Assembly: GCA_049115955.1 (NCBI GenBank)
Contig: JAGDZJ010000008.1
Location: 71,770-135,769, forward strand
Direction: 5' to 3'
From: Salinispirillum sp049115955
Lineage (GTDB): Bacteria; Pseudomonadota; Gammaproteobacteria; Pseudomonadales; Natronospirillaceae
DNA length: 64,000 bases
Made by a program: the position numbers and the translations under genes. Under the pieces are notes generated by a model. It did not search any database. It saw only the letters and a program-made list of their open reading frames with translations, and had not been told where the DNA came from. Positions 44,064 to 52,841 of this stretch are shown piece after piece (within the stretch, counting starts at the first letter, position 1; every line of letters starts with the position of its first letter).

Positions 44064-46640
44064 TCACGCTTTGCTTTTCCACTCGTAAAGCCATTCCAGT
44101 GCTTGGCGCGGTGTCATTTCATCAGGTGAGATCGACTGCAAGGCCGTCAGCACCGGATGGTCAGGCTGGAAGAACAGATCGTGCTGTGTTGGCTCTGCCA
44201 CCGATCTTCCTTTTTTTGGATTGACTGAGCTGTTTTCCAATTCACGTAGCTTCTGCAGAGCGTTTTGCAAAACGTCTCGCGGCACACCGGCCAACTTGGC
44301 TACCTGTATACCATAGCTCTGGCTGGCGGGGCCTTCCAGTACTTGATGCATAAATATGATGTGGTCGTCGTGTTCCGCTGCACTCAGGTGGAGGTTGCCG
44401 ACGCCAGACAACTGGTCTGCCATGGACGTAAGTTCGAAATAGTGCGTGGCAAACAAGCACAAGGATTTGTTCTTTCCTGCAATGTGCTCGGCGGCCGACC
44501 ACGCGATGGAAAGCCCGTCAAAGGTGGATGTGCCGCGTCCTACCTCGTCCATTAGCACAAGGCTGTGCGCGGTCGCGTTGTTCAGGATATTGGCGGTTTC
44601 CGTCATTTCCACCATAAAGGTAGAGCGTCCGCCCGCGATGTCATCACTGCTGCCCATGCGAGTGAAAATGCGATCAATGTCGCCGACGATGGCTTTGCTG
44701 GCCGGCACAAATGAACCTATGTGCGCGAGGATAGCAATGAGCGCATTCTGGCGCATAAAAGTCGACTTACCCCCCATGTTCGGACCGGTCACAATCCACA
44801 TGTGATGTTCACTGGTCAGGAGCAAATCATTGGGCACGAAGGGCTGGTCTGACAAGGCCTCAACGACCGGATGACGACCGGACTCAATGTGCAGCTCCGC
44901 TTGATCCGTCAGTGTTGGGCGCGCCCAATTCAATTGGTCTGCTTGCTGGCAGAAACAACAGAGTACATCGGCTTCGGCCAGGGTGCGGGCGGCCAGTTGC
45001 AGTGCATGGAGTTGGTCGAGTAACTGATCCAGGAGTTCATCGTACAGTTGTTTTTCACGCGCTAACGAGCGACTTTTGCTGCTCAGCACACGGTCTTCGT
45101 ATTCTTTCAGTTCATCTATTATGTAGCGCTCGGCGTTTTTTAGCGTCTGCCGACGGATGTAGTGCGCCGGCACACCAGCCGACTGTGCCTTGCTGACTTC
45201 AATATAGAACCCGTGTACGCGGTTGTAGCCAACTTTGAGTGTGGAGAGCCCGGTCTGTTCGCGCTCCCGCGTTTCCACGCGCGTTAGAAGGTCGCCAGCG
45301 CCTTGGCTGAGTTGCCGCAGCTCGTCCAGGGCTTGGTCGTAACCATCACGGATTACGCCGCCGTCGCGCAGTACGACTGGGGGATTGTCTTCGAGCGCGC
45401 TGATTAACGTGTCTGTTAACGGCTGAAAATCAACCAAATCGTTGTTCAAACGATGTGCCAGTGCGTTGTCTAAGTCGGCCAACAGCGCTTTGACCGCAGG
45501 AATCTGCAACAGGCTGTCGCGCAAGCGGGTTAGGTCGCGTGGGCGTGCCGAGCGTAATGCAACACGACCGAGAATACGCTCCAGGTCGCCAATGGGCGTT
45601 AGGGCATTAGCCAGTTCGTCGGCCCGCAGGGTTTCGCGCAGCGCGTCATTGAAGTCGAGGCGTTCATTCAAGACCGCCCGGTCTCGTAGCGGTCGGCTGA
45701 GCCAACGCCGCAGCAAGCGTTTACCCATCGCGGTGCGCGTATGGTTGAGCACCCAGTTAAGGGTGAAGTCGTCGCCGCCTTGCAGGTTGATGTCGAGTTC
45801 TAAATTTCTGCGCGATGCCGCATCCAGCAATACCGCGTCGTTTGGCAGGTCGGCGGAAATACTTTGTAGGTGACGCAAATCAGAGCGTTGAGTGGTACGA
45901 GCGTATTCCAATAAGGCGCCCGCACAGTTGATCGCCGCAGTCATCTGATCAATGCCGAAGCCTTGCAGGTTCTTAACGCCAAAGTGTTCAAGCAGCAATG
46001 TGCGACAAGTCTGTGCTTCGAAATGCCATGGTGGCAGTTGGCGTAGGCCGGAGAAACCGTCTAATAGGTTTCCCCAATCTGCGTCTTCATCCACCAACAA
46101 TTCTGCGGGCCGCAAGCGCTGCAGTTCGGCCAGCGCGGCCTGAACGGAATCGACCTCGATGACACCGAAGCGGCTGGTGCTGATGTCCAGATAGGCCAAG
46201 CCGACTTTGTTGCCACTGCCGGGTCGATGCCACAGGGCTACCAGTTGGTTGTCTTGACCTTCAGCTAAAAAGGCCTCATCCGTCAGAGTACCGGGCGTGA
46301 TGACGCGCATCACCGCGCGCTCAACCGGACCCTTGGTTGCACCGGGCTCGCTGGTTTGTTCGCAAATGGCGACGGTGCGGCCCAGCTTGACCAGCTTAGC
46401 GATGTAGCCTTCGGCAGCGTGGTAGGGTATGCCGGCCATTGGGATGGGCTTGCCGCCACTTTGACCGCGGGCAGTCAGGGTAATATCCAGCAGTTGAGAA
46501 GCTTGCCGAGCGTCATCGTGAAACAGCTCGTAGAAGTCCCCCATGCGATAGAACAACAAGTCTTTGGGGTGCTGAGCCTTGATGCCCAAATATTGTTGCA
46601 TCATCGGCGTGTGTTCGTTGGCGGCCAAGGCGAATTCCAT
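44064..46640 (-). CDS. mutS: DNA mismatch repair protein MutS
   Basis: An 858-residue mismatch sensor. The N-terminal mismatch-binding motif has GDFYELF with the intercalating Phe and Glu. The connector, lever and clamp domains follow. The ATPase has Walker A GPNMGGKSTFMRQ at about 617-629 and the Walker B region LVLMDEVGRGTSTFDG. The length is close to E. coli MutS (853). In Pseudomonas mutS is followed on the other side by pncC-recA; here a sugar transporter separates them. Confidence 0.98.
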   Translation of the reverse strand: MEFALAANEHTPMMQQYLGIKAQHPKDLLFYRMGDFYELFHDDARQASQLLDITLTARGQSGGKPIPMAGIPYHAAEGYIAKLVKLGRTVAICEQTSEPGATKGPVERAVMRVITPGTLTDEAFLAEGQDNQLVALWHRPGSGNKVGLAYLDISTSRFGVIEVDSVQAALAELQRLRPAELLVDEDADWGNLLDGFSGLRQLPPWHFEAQTCRTLLLEHFGVKNLQGFGIDQMTAAINCAGALLEYARTTQRSDLRHLQSISADLPNDAVLLDAASRRNLELDINLQGGDDFTLNWVLNHTRTAMGKRLLRRWLSRPLRDRAVLNERLDFNDALRETLRADELANALTPIGDLERILGRVALRSARPRDLTRLRDSLLQIPAVKALLADLDNALAHRLNNDLVDFQPLTDTLISALEDNPPVVLRDGGVIRDGYDQALDELRQLSQGAGDLLTRVETREREQTGLSTLKVGYNRVHGFYIEVSKAQSAGVPAHYIRRQTLKNAERYIIDELKEYEDRVLSSKSRSLAREKQLYDELLDQLLDQLHALQLAARTLAEADVLCCFCQQADQLNWARPTLTDQAELHIESGRHPVVEALSDQPFVPNDLLLTSEHHMWIVTGPNMGGKSTFMRQNALIAILAHIGSFVPASKAIVGDIDRIFTRMGSSDDIAGGRSTFMVEMTETANILNNATAHSLVLMDEVGRGTSTFDGLSIAWSAAEHIAGKNKSLCLFATHYFELTSMADQLSGVGNLHLSAAEHDDHIIFMHQVLEGPASQSYGIQVAKLAGVPRDVLQNALQKLRELENSSVNPKKGRSVAEPTQHDLFFQPDHPVLTALQSISPDEMTPRQALEWLYEWKSKA

Positions 46641-46724
46641 TTTTAAGTGTGCGTTGGTTAGGGGCGCTATGGTAACAGAGGGAAGCCATGATGAAAGTCC
46701 CCAGTAGTGACGACTTACTGCATT
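46641..46724 (+). repeat. Left copy of a diverged direct repeat (pncC leader and 5' end)
   Basis: Bases 46641-46720 align with 50451-50528. By hand I count 59 identical of 80 aligned positions, including an unbroken ATGATGAAAGTCCC in both. The aligned part covers the untranslated leader, the AGAGG ribosome binding site and the first ten codons of pncC. Confidence 0.75.
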
Positions 46725-46777
46725 TTTTGGGCAGACGGCACGACAGGTTACGCCATCGGCCCCAATTCTGCTTTTAA
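46688..46777 (+). pseudogene. Remnant of the pncC 5' end
   Basis: From ATG 46688 the frame reads MMKVPSSDDLLHFLGRR and stops at 46775-46777 after 29 codons. The real pncC begins MMKVPSDDDLQELAGRV. After about ten codons the sequence diverges, so this is a broken duplicate left beside mutS. It keeps a ribosome binding site but is unlikely to make a functional product. Confidence 0.65.
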
Positions 46778-46870
46778 GTAGGTCTCTTCTGCCTACTCAG
46801 GGTGCATTAATGTTGCTATTGAAGGTTTTTAAGTTTGTGAATGGAAATAAATAGTGGTCAAAAAGCGTGC

Positions 46871-46893
46871 AAATAGAAATTTGTTGTCTATTT
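46871..46893 (+). promoter_or_regulatory. Inverted repeat upstream of xylF, candidate operator
   Basis: AAATAGA (46871-46877) and TCTATTT (46887-46893) form a perfect repeat with a nine-base spacer. It lies 14 bases before the candidate -35 of the xyl operon. The binding regulator is unknown, and no regulator gene is nearby. Confidence 0.4.
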
Positions 46894-46906
46894 TTTGGTC
46901 TATCTG

Positions 46907-46939
46907 TTGACTTTGTGCGCATTAAGCTCTATTTATATT
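46907..46939 (+). promoter_or_regulatory. Candidate xylFHG promoter
   Basis: TTGACT (46907-46912) is a good -35. TATTTA at 46930-46935 (17-base spacer) or the better TATATT at 46934-46939 (longer spacer) could serve as the -10. An AT-rich leader of about 75 bases leads to xylF. Confidence 0.4.
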
Positions 46940-47014
46940 TTGCGACATAAAAATAATAATGACACTGTTACTGCTTTCCAAACAAAAAACAATGCTAATA
47001 ATCAGGAGAGAGCT

Positions 47015-48052
47015 ATGAAAAAATCCATGTTAACGACCGCTTTCGCGGTGGTTTCCCTTGCACCCGCATTTGTGTTGGCCCATGGCATCACTGTTGGAGT
47101 GTCCTGGTCCAATTTCCAAGAAGAACGTTGGCAGACCGATGAAGCTGCCATTCGAAGTGCGCTAGACAAACTAGGTGCAAACTACATCTCGGCCGATGCC
47201 CAGTCGTCATCGGCTAAGCAACTCACTGATGTCGAGAGTTTGATTGCGAATGGGGCTAATGCGCTGATCATTCTGGCTCAGGATTCCGATGCCATCGGGC
47301 CGGCTGTGCAGGCTGCCGTTAACGAAGGTATTCCGGTAGTGGGATATGACCGCCTCATTGAAAATCCGGATGCCTTCTATTTGACGTTCGACAACAAAGA
47401 GGTGGGTCGCATGCAAGCCCGAGCGGTGCTTGAGCAACAGCCGACCGGTAACTATGTGTTCATCAAAGGATCACCAGCGGATCCGAATGCCGATTTTCTG
47501 CACTCTGGTCAGTTGGAGGTGTTACAGGCTGCTCTGGATTCTGGAGATATTGTGAATGTGGGCGAGGCGTACACTGACAGCTGGTTACCCGCCAATGCTC
47601 AGCGCAATATGGAACAGTTTCTCACGGCTAATAACAATAATGTGGACGCTGTTGTAGCCTCTAATGACGGCACGGCCGGCGGTGTCGTGGCGGCGTTGTC
47701 CAGCCAGGGTATGGACGGTGACGTACCGGTGTCCGGTCAAGACGGCGATCACGCTGCACTGAATCGGGTGGCTCAAGGAACGCAGACGGTGTCTGTCTGG
47801 AAAGATGCGCGGGACTTGGGTCAAGCTGCGGCCAATATTGCGTTTCTCATGGCCAACGGTACACCCATTGATCGAATTCCGGGGGCAACCGTCTGGATGG
47901 ACGGACCACGGGGAGTGGCCATGAACGCGATGTTTCTAAATCCGTTGCCCATTACTCAGGATAATCTGGATGTCGTAATCGATGCGGGCTGGGTGGATCG
48001 TGACACCGTTTGCCAGGGTGTAACTGATAGCGCAGTTGCAGTCTGCAACTGA
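47015..48052 (+). CDS. xylF: Xylose-type ABC transporter periplasmic binding protein
   Basis: A 345-residue periplasmic sugar-binding protein of the PBP type I family. A signal peptide of about 22 residues ends AFVLA. The mature part matches E. coli XylF in several blocks: ERWQ, VGYDRLIENPDAFYLTFDN, GNYVFIKGSP, TANNNNVDAVVASNDGTAGG and SGQDGD. D-xylose is the likely ligand, although other sugars are possible. ATG 47015 follows CAGGAGAG; the upstream open frame is an artefact. It is the first gene of xylFHG, inserted between mutS and pncC. Confidence 0.85.
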   Translation: MKKSMLTTAFAVVSLAPAFVLAHGITVGVSWSNFQEERWQTDEAAIRSALDKLGANYISADAQSSSAKQLTDVESLIANGANALIILAQDSDAIGPAVQAAVNEGIPVVGYDRLIENPDAFYLTFDNKEVGRMQARAVLEQQPTGNYVFIKGSPADPNADFLHSGQLEVLQAALDSGDIVNVGEAYTDSWLPANAQRNMEQFLTANNNNVDAVVASNDGTAGGVVAALSSQGMDGDVPVSGQDGDHAALNRVAQGTQTVSVWKDARDLGQAAANIAFLMANGTPIDRIPGATVWMDGPRGVAMNAMFLNPLPITQDNLDVVIDAGWVDRDTVCQGVTDSAVAVCN

Positions 48053-48122
48053 CACGTTAGGTAGAGCCGGTGGGCGCCTCGTCGCACCGGCTCTGGAGCA
48101 CTAGGCAACGGAGTTTTAGGAT

Positions 48123-49403
48123 ATGGTTAAGTTGTTCATCCGTCCGTTCAAGCGATTGCTTGAAGCCACGGAAGCTGACGCACGTATTCTGGGTATGCTA
48201 GCCGTGATCGGCTTGATCTGGCTGGGGTTTGACTTGGCCACCAATGGCGCGTTTTTGACCCCACGCAACCTGTGGAATTTGAGCGTCCAGACGTCCTCTG
48301 TGGCGGTTATGGCTACCGGCATGGTATTGGTTATTGTGACGCGGAATATCGATCTTTCTGTGGGGTCGGTTCTGGGTGTCACGGGTATGATTATCGGTGT
48401 GACCCAAGCGGAGCTTCTACCGCAATTTTTGGGTTACGATCACCCTATGACGTGGATCATCGCGCTGGCTGTGGGGATTCTGGTCGGGGCTATTATCGGG
48501 GCAATTCAAGGGTTTGTTATTGCTTATATGGCGGTCCCCGCTTTCATCGTGACACTGGGTGGACTGCTGGCTTGGCGCGGTGCAGCTTGGTGGGTTACCT
48601 CTGGGCGCACTGTGGCCCCCATGGATACCCAGTTTCGGATTTTGGGTGGTGGTCCTGAGGGGGCCATCGGAGAGTTGGCCACGTGGGGTCTGGCCGGAGT
48701 GGTTTGCGTCCTTATTTTATGGGGCTTGATCAGAGGCCGACAATTGCGGCAAAAGCATGACTTTCCGCTGCGTCCTTTGTGGGCTGAAACCTTGATAGCC
48801 GTATTCTACTGCGGCGGTATTCTAGGGGCAGCCGTTGTGGCTAATTCTTACCATTGGCCGGTGCGCGTTGCGGAGCGTTACGCCAATGCTCAGGGTATTC
48901 CGGTGCCGGAGGGTGGGCTGATGATTGCGCACGGCTTTGCCATCCCTGTATTGATTGCCATTGGTGCGGGTATAGTGATGACTTTTATCGCTACCCGCAC
49001 TCGTTTTGGACGATATGTATTTGCCATTGGCGGCAATGCGGAGGCGGCCAGTCTGGCGGGGGTGAATACACGTCGTGTGATCTTACAGGTGTTCATCCTG
49101 ATGGGCATACTGGCTGCTATCGCTGCGGCGATATCCACCGCGCGCCTCAATGCTGCTACCAACGCTCAGGGTACATTGGACGAGCTCTACGTCATCGCCG
49201 CAGCGGTTATCGGCGGTACCTCACTGGTCGGTGGCGTGGGCAAGATCATAGGCGCCATGCTGGGTGCGGTGGTCATGCAATCGTTACAGTCTGGCATGGT
49301 GTTGGTGGGGCTAGATACACCGCTGCAGAATATGGTGGTGGGTGTCGTGCTGGTTTTAGCTGTATGGGTCGATTCACTGTATCGCAGGAGGGTGTCGGGA
49401 TGA
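48123..49403 (+). CDS. xylH: Xylose-type ABC transporter permease
   Basis: A 426-residue inner-membrane permease of the branched/ribose-type sugar family. About ten hydrophobic segments are visible, with TRNIDLSVGSVLGVTG near residues 80-95 and the cytoplasmic loop GGNAEAASLAGVNTRRV, both typical of XylH/RbsC-like permeases. It is a little longer than E. coli XylH (393). Its stop overlaps the xylG start in ATGA. Confidence 0.88.
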   Translation: MVKLFIRPFKRLLEATEADARILGMLAVIGLIWLGFDLATNGAFLTPRNLWNLSVQTSSVAVMATGMVLVIVTRNIDLSVGSVLGVTGMIIGVTQAELLPQFLGYDHPMTWIIALAVGILVGAIIGAIQGFVIAYMAVPAFIVTLGGLLAWRGAAWWVTSGRTVAPMDTQFRILGGGPEGAIGELATWGLAGVVCVLILWGLIRGRQLRQKHDFPLRPLWAETLIAVFYCGGILGAAVVANSYHWPVRVAERYANAQGIPVPEGGLMIAHGFAIPVLIAIGAGIVMTFIATRTRFGRYVFAIGGNAEAASLAGVNTRRVILQVFILMGILAAIAAAISTARLNAATNAQGTLDELYVIAAAVIGGTSLVGGVGKIIGAMLGAVVMQSLQSGMVLVGLDTPLQNMVVGVVLVLAVWVDSLYRRRVSG

Positions 49404-50218
49404 CCAGAGAACGACAGGAAACACCCCTAGTAGAAATGAACAATATCTCCATAGCCTTTGGTGGGGTAAAAGCTGTAGACGACGTGTCTATCAATCTGTA
49501 TCCAGGCGAAGTGGTAGGGCTGCTGGGGCACAATGGAGCAGGCAAGTCTACGCTGATCAAGATTCTGTCCGGAGCTTATCAGATGGACAGTGGTGAGATT
49601 CTCATCCAGGGTAAACCGGTTGATATCAACAACCCTAAAGATGCCAAAGATTTGGGTATAGAAACCATCTATCAGACGCTGGCTTTGGCGGATAACATCG
49701 ATGCTGCAGGTAATTTATTTCTAGGGCGGGAAATGGTCTCTCGCTGGGGAACCTTGGATGATTCTGCAATGGAGTCGGCCTGTCGCAGCGTGATGAAACG
49801 ATTGAATCCGAACTTTCAGCGTTTTAAGGATCCGGTGAAATCCTTGTCCGGAGGGCAGAGACAGTCGGTGGCTATCGCCAAGGCCTTGTATTTCAACGCT
49901 AGGATTCTGGTGATGGATGAACCCACCGCGGCCTTAGGGCCCCAAGAGACGGCGCAGGTGTCGGAGTTGATCAAGCATCTCAAGTCGGAGGGGATTGGTA
50001 TTTTTCTGATTTCTCACGATATCCACGATGTCTTTGACCTATCAGATCGCGTGAGTGTGATGAAGAACGGAAAATTGGTGGGCTCTGCGTCGGTAGATCA
50101 GGTGAGTAAGGATGATGTACTGGGCATGATCATTCTCGGCAAGTGCCCCAAAGAGGCTCAGCCGGGTCCGGGTGCCATCTCGGAACAGGAGTTGGTGCGA
50201 ATGGATGCGCTCCCCTAA
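49400..50218 (+). CDS. xylG: Xylose-type ABC transporter ATPase, single-domain form
   Basis: A 272-residue ATP-binding subunit. Walker A GHNGAGKST is at 43-51, the signature SLSGGQRQSVAIAKAL at about 148-163, and Walker B ILVMDEPTAAL just after. HDIHDVFDLSDRVSVM is the switch region. E. coli XylG has two fused ATPase domains (about 513 residues), whereas this protein has one, like FrcA-type ATPases of alphaproteobacterial sugar importers. The start at 49400 has GGAGGG upstream and overlaps xylH by four bases. Long open sequence upstream in this frame is a shadow of xylH. Confidence 0.87.
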   Translation: MTRERQETPLVEMNNISIAFGGVKAVDDVSINLYPGEVVGLLGHNGAGKSTLIKILSGAYQMDSGEILIQGKPVDINNPKDAKDLGIETIYQTLALADNIDAAGNLFLGREMVSRWGTLDDSAMESACRSVMKRLNPNFQRFKDPVKSLSGGQRQSVAIAKALYFNARILVMDEPTAALGPQETAQVSELIKHLKSEGIGIFLISHDIHDVFDLSDRVSVMKNGKLVGSASVDQVSKDDVLGMIILGKCPKEAQPGPGAISEQELVRMDALP

Positions 50219-50495
50219 AAACGCGCTCAATACTTGATCATAGGGATGTGATCTGGTTGCATGAGAAAACAGCGCAAAGCGATGTTTTTGATATCCCTCC
50301 TAGCCTCTCAAAAAACTGGCGATACGTCATACGGCAACCCACATTAATTCAATTTGTTGAAGATTCCCTTTTACGGACCGGCGGATGCATGCCAAATCTG
50401 CTGGCTGACCTTCAGTGCCTGCGGTATTGTCAATGGGGTGTATGCACTGGATAAAAATGTGCGTCGTAAGGACGCTGGGGTAATAGAGGAAAGAA
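50219..50495 (+). other. xylG-pncC intergenic region with the right repeat copy
   Basis: No gene is visible. The last 45 bases (50451-50495) are the right copy of the direct repeat also found at 46641 and form the pncC leader with AGAGGAAAG as ribosome binding site. No terminator with a U tract was found after xylG. Confidence 0.5.
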
Positions 50496-50999
50496 ATGAT
50501 GAAAGTCCCGAGTGACGATGACTTACAGGAATTGGCTGGGCGGGTTGCGGAAGCACTGTTGCGCGTGCGCGGTCGAATGGCCACCGCCGAGTCCTGTACC
50601 GGTGGTTGGATCGCCAAGGTCTGTACCGATGTGGCGGGCTGTTCGGATTGGTTTAATGGCAGTTTGGTGACTTACAATAACACCGCCAAGGAGCAACTGG
50701 CTGGTGTAAGCGCGGAGCTACTGAAGCTGCATGGCGCGGTCAGTGAACCAGTGGTGCTCGCCATGGCTGAAGGCGCTTCACGCGCACTGGACGCACAGTG
50801 GGCTGTTGCAGTGAGCGGCATTGCTGGGCCAACAGGAGGCACGGTGAGCAAGCCCGTCGGCACTGTATGGGTAGCCTGGGGCTGTGCCGGCGACATGCAG
50901 GCCGAGCGCCATATCTTCATCGGTGACCGAGATACTGTGCGACGGCATTCGGTCGGCGTTGCTTTAGAGGGCTTGTTGCAACGCCTGCAGAAAGATTGA
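50496..50999 (+). CDS. pncC: Nicotinamide-nucleotide amidohydrolase PncC (CinA C-terminal domain)
   Basis: A 167-residue enzyme that deamidates NMN to nicotinate mononucleotide in NAD recycling. It is the stand-alone CinA C-terminal domain. Hallmarks are MATAESCTGGWIAK, DWFNGSLVTYNN, and AVSGIAGPTGGT. It lies before recA, its normal neighbour. A diverged copy of its first codons occurs 3.8 kb upstream beside mutS. Confidence 0.94.
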   Translation: MMKVPSDDDLQELAGRVAEALLRVRGRMATAESCTGGWIAKVCTDVAGCSDWFNGSLVTYNNTAKEQLAGVSAELLKLHGAVSEPVVLAMAEGASRALDAQWAVAVSGIAGPTGGTVSKPVGTVWVAWGCAGDMQAERHIFIGDRDTVRRHSVGVALEGLLQRLQKD

Positions 51000-51049
51000 C
51001 GAAATTTGATGTGTTGCAGGGTTTGCATTCCCAGTTGGTTGTGGCAATA

Positions 51050-51069
51050 TACTGATTATATATACAGTA
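51050..51069 (+). promoter_or_regulatory. LexA box and recA promoter
   Basis: TACTG-N10-CAGTA, with an alternating TA core, is a textbook SOS box. It overlaps the -10 TATACT (51048-51053); a weak -35 TTGCAT lies at 51023-51028. It is 74 bases before the recA ATG, so LexA should repress recA. Confidence 0.9.
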
Positions 51070-51142
51070 CTTGTTGAGTGGCGTAGCAGATTGAATGCGG
51101 GCTCGGCAGGTCAATACCGATCGAATACAGGAAGCAAGTGAG

Positions 51143-52270
51143 ATGACTGAGAATCGTAGCAAAGCGCTTGAAGCGGCATTGGGGCAGATTGAACGGCAGT
51201 TTGGCAAAGGCTCTGTGATGCGCCTTGGTGACGCTGGGCGAGTTAAGATTCCTGCCATTTCTACCGGTTCTTTGGGGCTGGACATCGCCCTGGGCATTGG
51301 CGGTTTGCCGAAAGGCCGAGTGGTCGAAATTTATGGCCCTGAGTCGTCGGGTAAAACCACGCTGACCTTGCAGGTCATTGCCGAAGCACAGAAAAGCGGT
51401 GGTACTTGTGCCTTTATCGATGCGGAGCACGCGTTAGACCCCATTTACGCCGCCAAGTTGGGTGTGAATGTAGATGACCTGCTGGTTTCACAGCCGGATA
51501 CGGGTGAGCAGGCGCTGGAGATTGCCGATATGCTGGTACGCTCAAATGCGGTCGACGTGGTCATTATTGACTCCGTAGCTGCTTTGACGCCCAAGGCAGA
51601 GATCGAAGGCGACATGGGTGATACCCATGTTGGCTTGCAAGCACGTTTGATGTCACAGGCCCTGCGAAAAATCACTGGTAACATCAAAAATGCCAATTGC
51701 TTGGTGGTGTTTATCAACCAGATCCGTATGAAGATTGGTGTGATGTTTGGCTCGCCAGAAACCACCACCGGTGGTAACGCACTGAAGTTCTACTCTTCTG
51801 TACGCTTGGATATTCGCCGCATTGGTACGGTGAAAGAAGGCGAGGAAGTCATCGGCAGCGAGACGCGGGTTAAAGTGGTCAAGAACAAAGTGGCCCCGCC
51901 ATTTAAACAGGCTGAGTTCCAGATTATCTACAATAAGGGTATTTATCGCTTAGGCGAGGTTATCGACTTGGGCGTGAAGATTGGCTTGGTTGACAAAGCC
52001 GGTGCTTGGTACAGCTATAAGGGCGATAAAATTGGCCAAGGTAAAGCGAATGCAGCCAAATTCCTTGAAGAGAACCCCGCGATGGCCGAAGAAATTGAAG
52101 GCTTGATTCGTAAGCACTTCATGGCTGATCCAGATGAAGTCGCGGCTGAAGCGGCTGAGACAGCCAAGCCAGTGAGTAAGGCTGCGGCGGCGAAAGCAGC
52201 GAAGGCTGCACAAGAGGATAAAGCGGCGCAGGAAGACAAAGCGTCTGCCGACGTGGAAGACTTCGAATAA
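51143..52270 (+). CDS. recA: Recombinase RecA
   Basis: A 375-residue recombinase and SOS co-protease. Walker A GPESSGKTTL begins at residue 65, and VDDLLVSQPDTGEQALEI and FINQIRMKIGVMFG follow. The extended acidic C-terminal tail has a near-duplicate AAQEDKAAQEDKAS segment and makes the protein longer than E. coli RecA (353). ATG 51143 gives the family start MTENRSKAL; the in-frame ATG at 51095 is less likely. It has a LexA box upstream and recX just downstream. Confidence 0.98.
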   Translation: MTENRSKALEAALGQIERQFGKGSVMRLGDAGRVKIPAISTGSLGLDIALGIGGLPKGRVVEIYGPESSGKTTLTLQVIAEAQKSGGTCAFIDAEHALDPIYAAKLGVNVDDLLVSQPDTGEQALEIADMLVRSNAVDVVIIDSVAALTPKAEIEGDMGDTHVGLQARLMSQALRKITGNIKNANCLVVFINQIRMKIGVMFGSPETTTGGNALKFYSSVRLDIRRIGTVKEGEEVIGSETRVKVVKNKVAPPFKQAEFQIIYNKGIYRLGEVIDLGVKIGLVDKAGAWYSYKGDKIGQGKANAAKFLEENPAMAEEIEGLIRKHFMADPDEVAAEAAETAKPVSKAAAAKAAKAAQEDKAAQEDKASADVEDFE

Positions 52271-52273
52271 GCT

Positions 52274-52705
52274 ATGAAACGTACCCCTCGTAATGTCGCG
52301 CTGGATGCGCTGGCACGTCGTGAGCACAGCGTTCGAGAACTGATGGAGCGCTTGCATAAGGCGTTCCCAGAGCAAGATGCCGATGCTTTCGTGCCAGTGA
52401 TTGAGCGACTACAAGAGGATGGGTTGCAGAGCGATGAGCGCTTTGCCGAAGCGTATGTACGGATGCGAGTCGGCAAAGGCCATGGCAGCGTAAAAATTGC
52501 CCACGAGCTTTTACAGCGTGGCATCAGTGAAGGGCTCGCCGCGCGCAGCATGGCTGATTGTAATTGGTTTGAATTAGGCGCCGCCGCGTTGCAGAAAAAA
52601 TTTGGCCATGGTGAGCCTGTAGACATTGATGAAAAGGCCCGTATGGCTCGATTTTTACAGCAACGTGGTTTTTCCTACGGGCTTATAGATGAGCTCCTTT
52701 CTTGA
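52274..52705 (+). CDS. recX: Regulatory protein RecX
   Basis: A 143-residue modulator that caps RecA filaments. The three-helix repeats are recognisable: NVALDALARREHSVRELMERL, LQSDERFAEAYVRMRVGKGHG (a typical RecX block) and RFLQQRGFSYGLIDELL. It starts three bases after recA and is co-transcribed, the common arrangement. Confidence 0.95.
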   Translation: MKRTPRNVALDALARREHSVRELMERLHKAFPEQDADAFVPVIERLQEDGLQSDERFAEAYVRMRVGKGHGSVKIAHELLQRGISEGLAARSMADCNWFELGAAALQKKFGHGEPVDIDEKARMARFLQQRGFSYGLIDELLS

Positions 52706-52841
52706 TTGACGGCGTCTATGTGGTGCAACGAACGCCGCAAAGTTGCACCCAGTAGTTCCAGATACTCCCGCTAGCCCCTTCTATCAAAGCCAGACCCATT
52801 GTACTATTGCGCACAATTTTATTGCATTACGGTGTCTGTTG

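Noticed and set aside
48854..49399. Long open frame upstream of and in frame with xylG
   Set aside because: It lies wholly inside xylH, its composition is Cys/Gly/His-rich nonsense, and the xylG start with GGAGGG at 49400 is clear.
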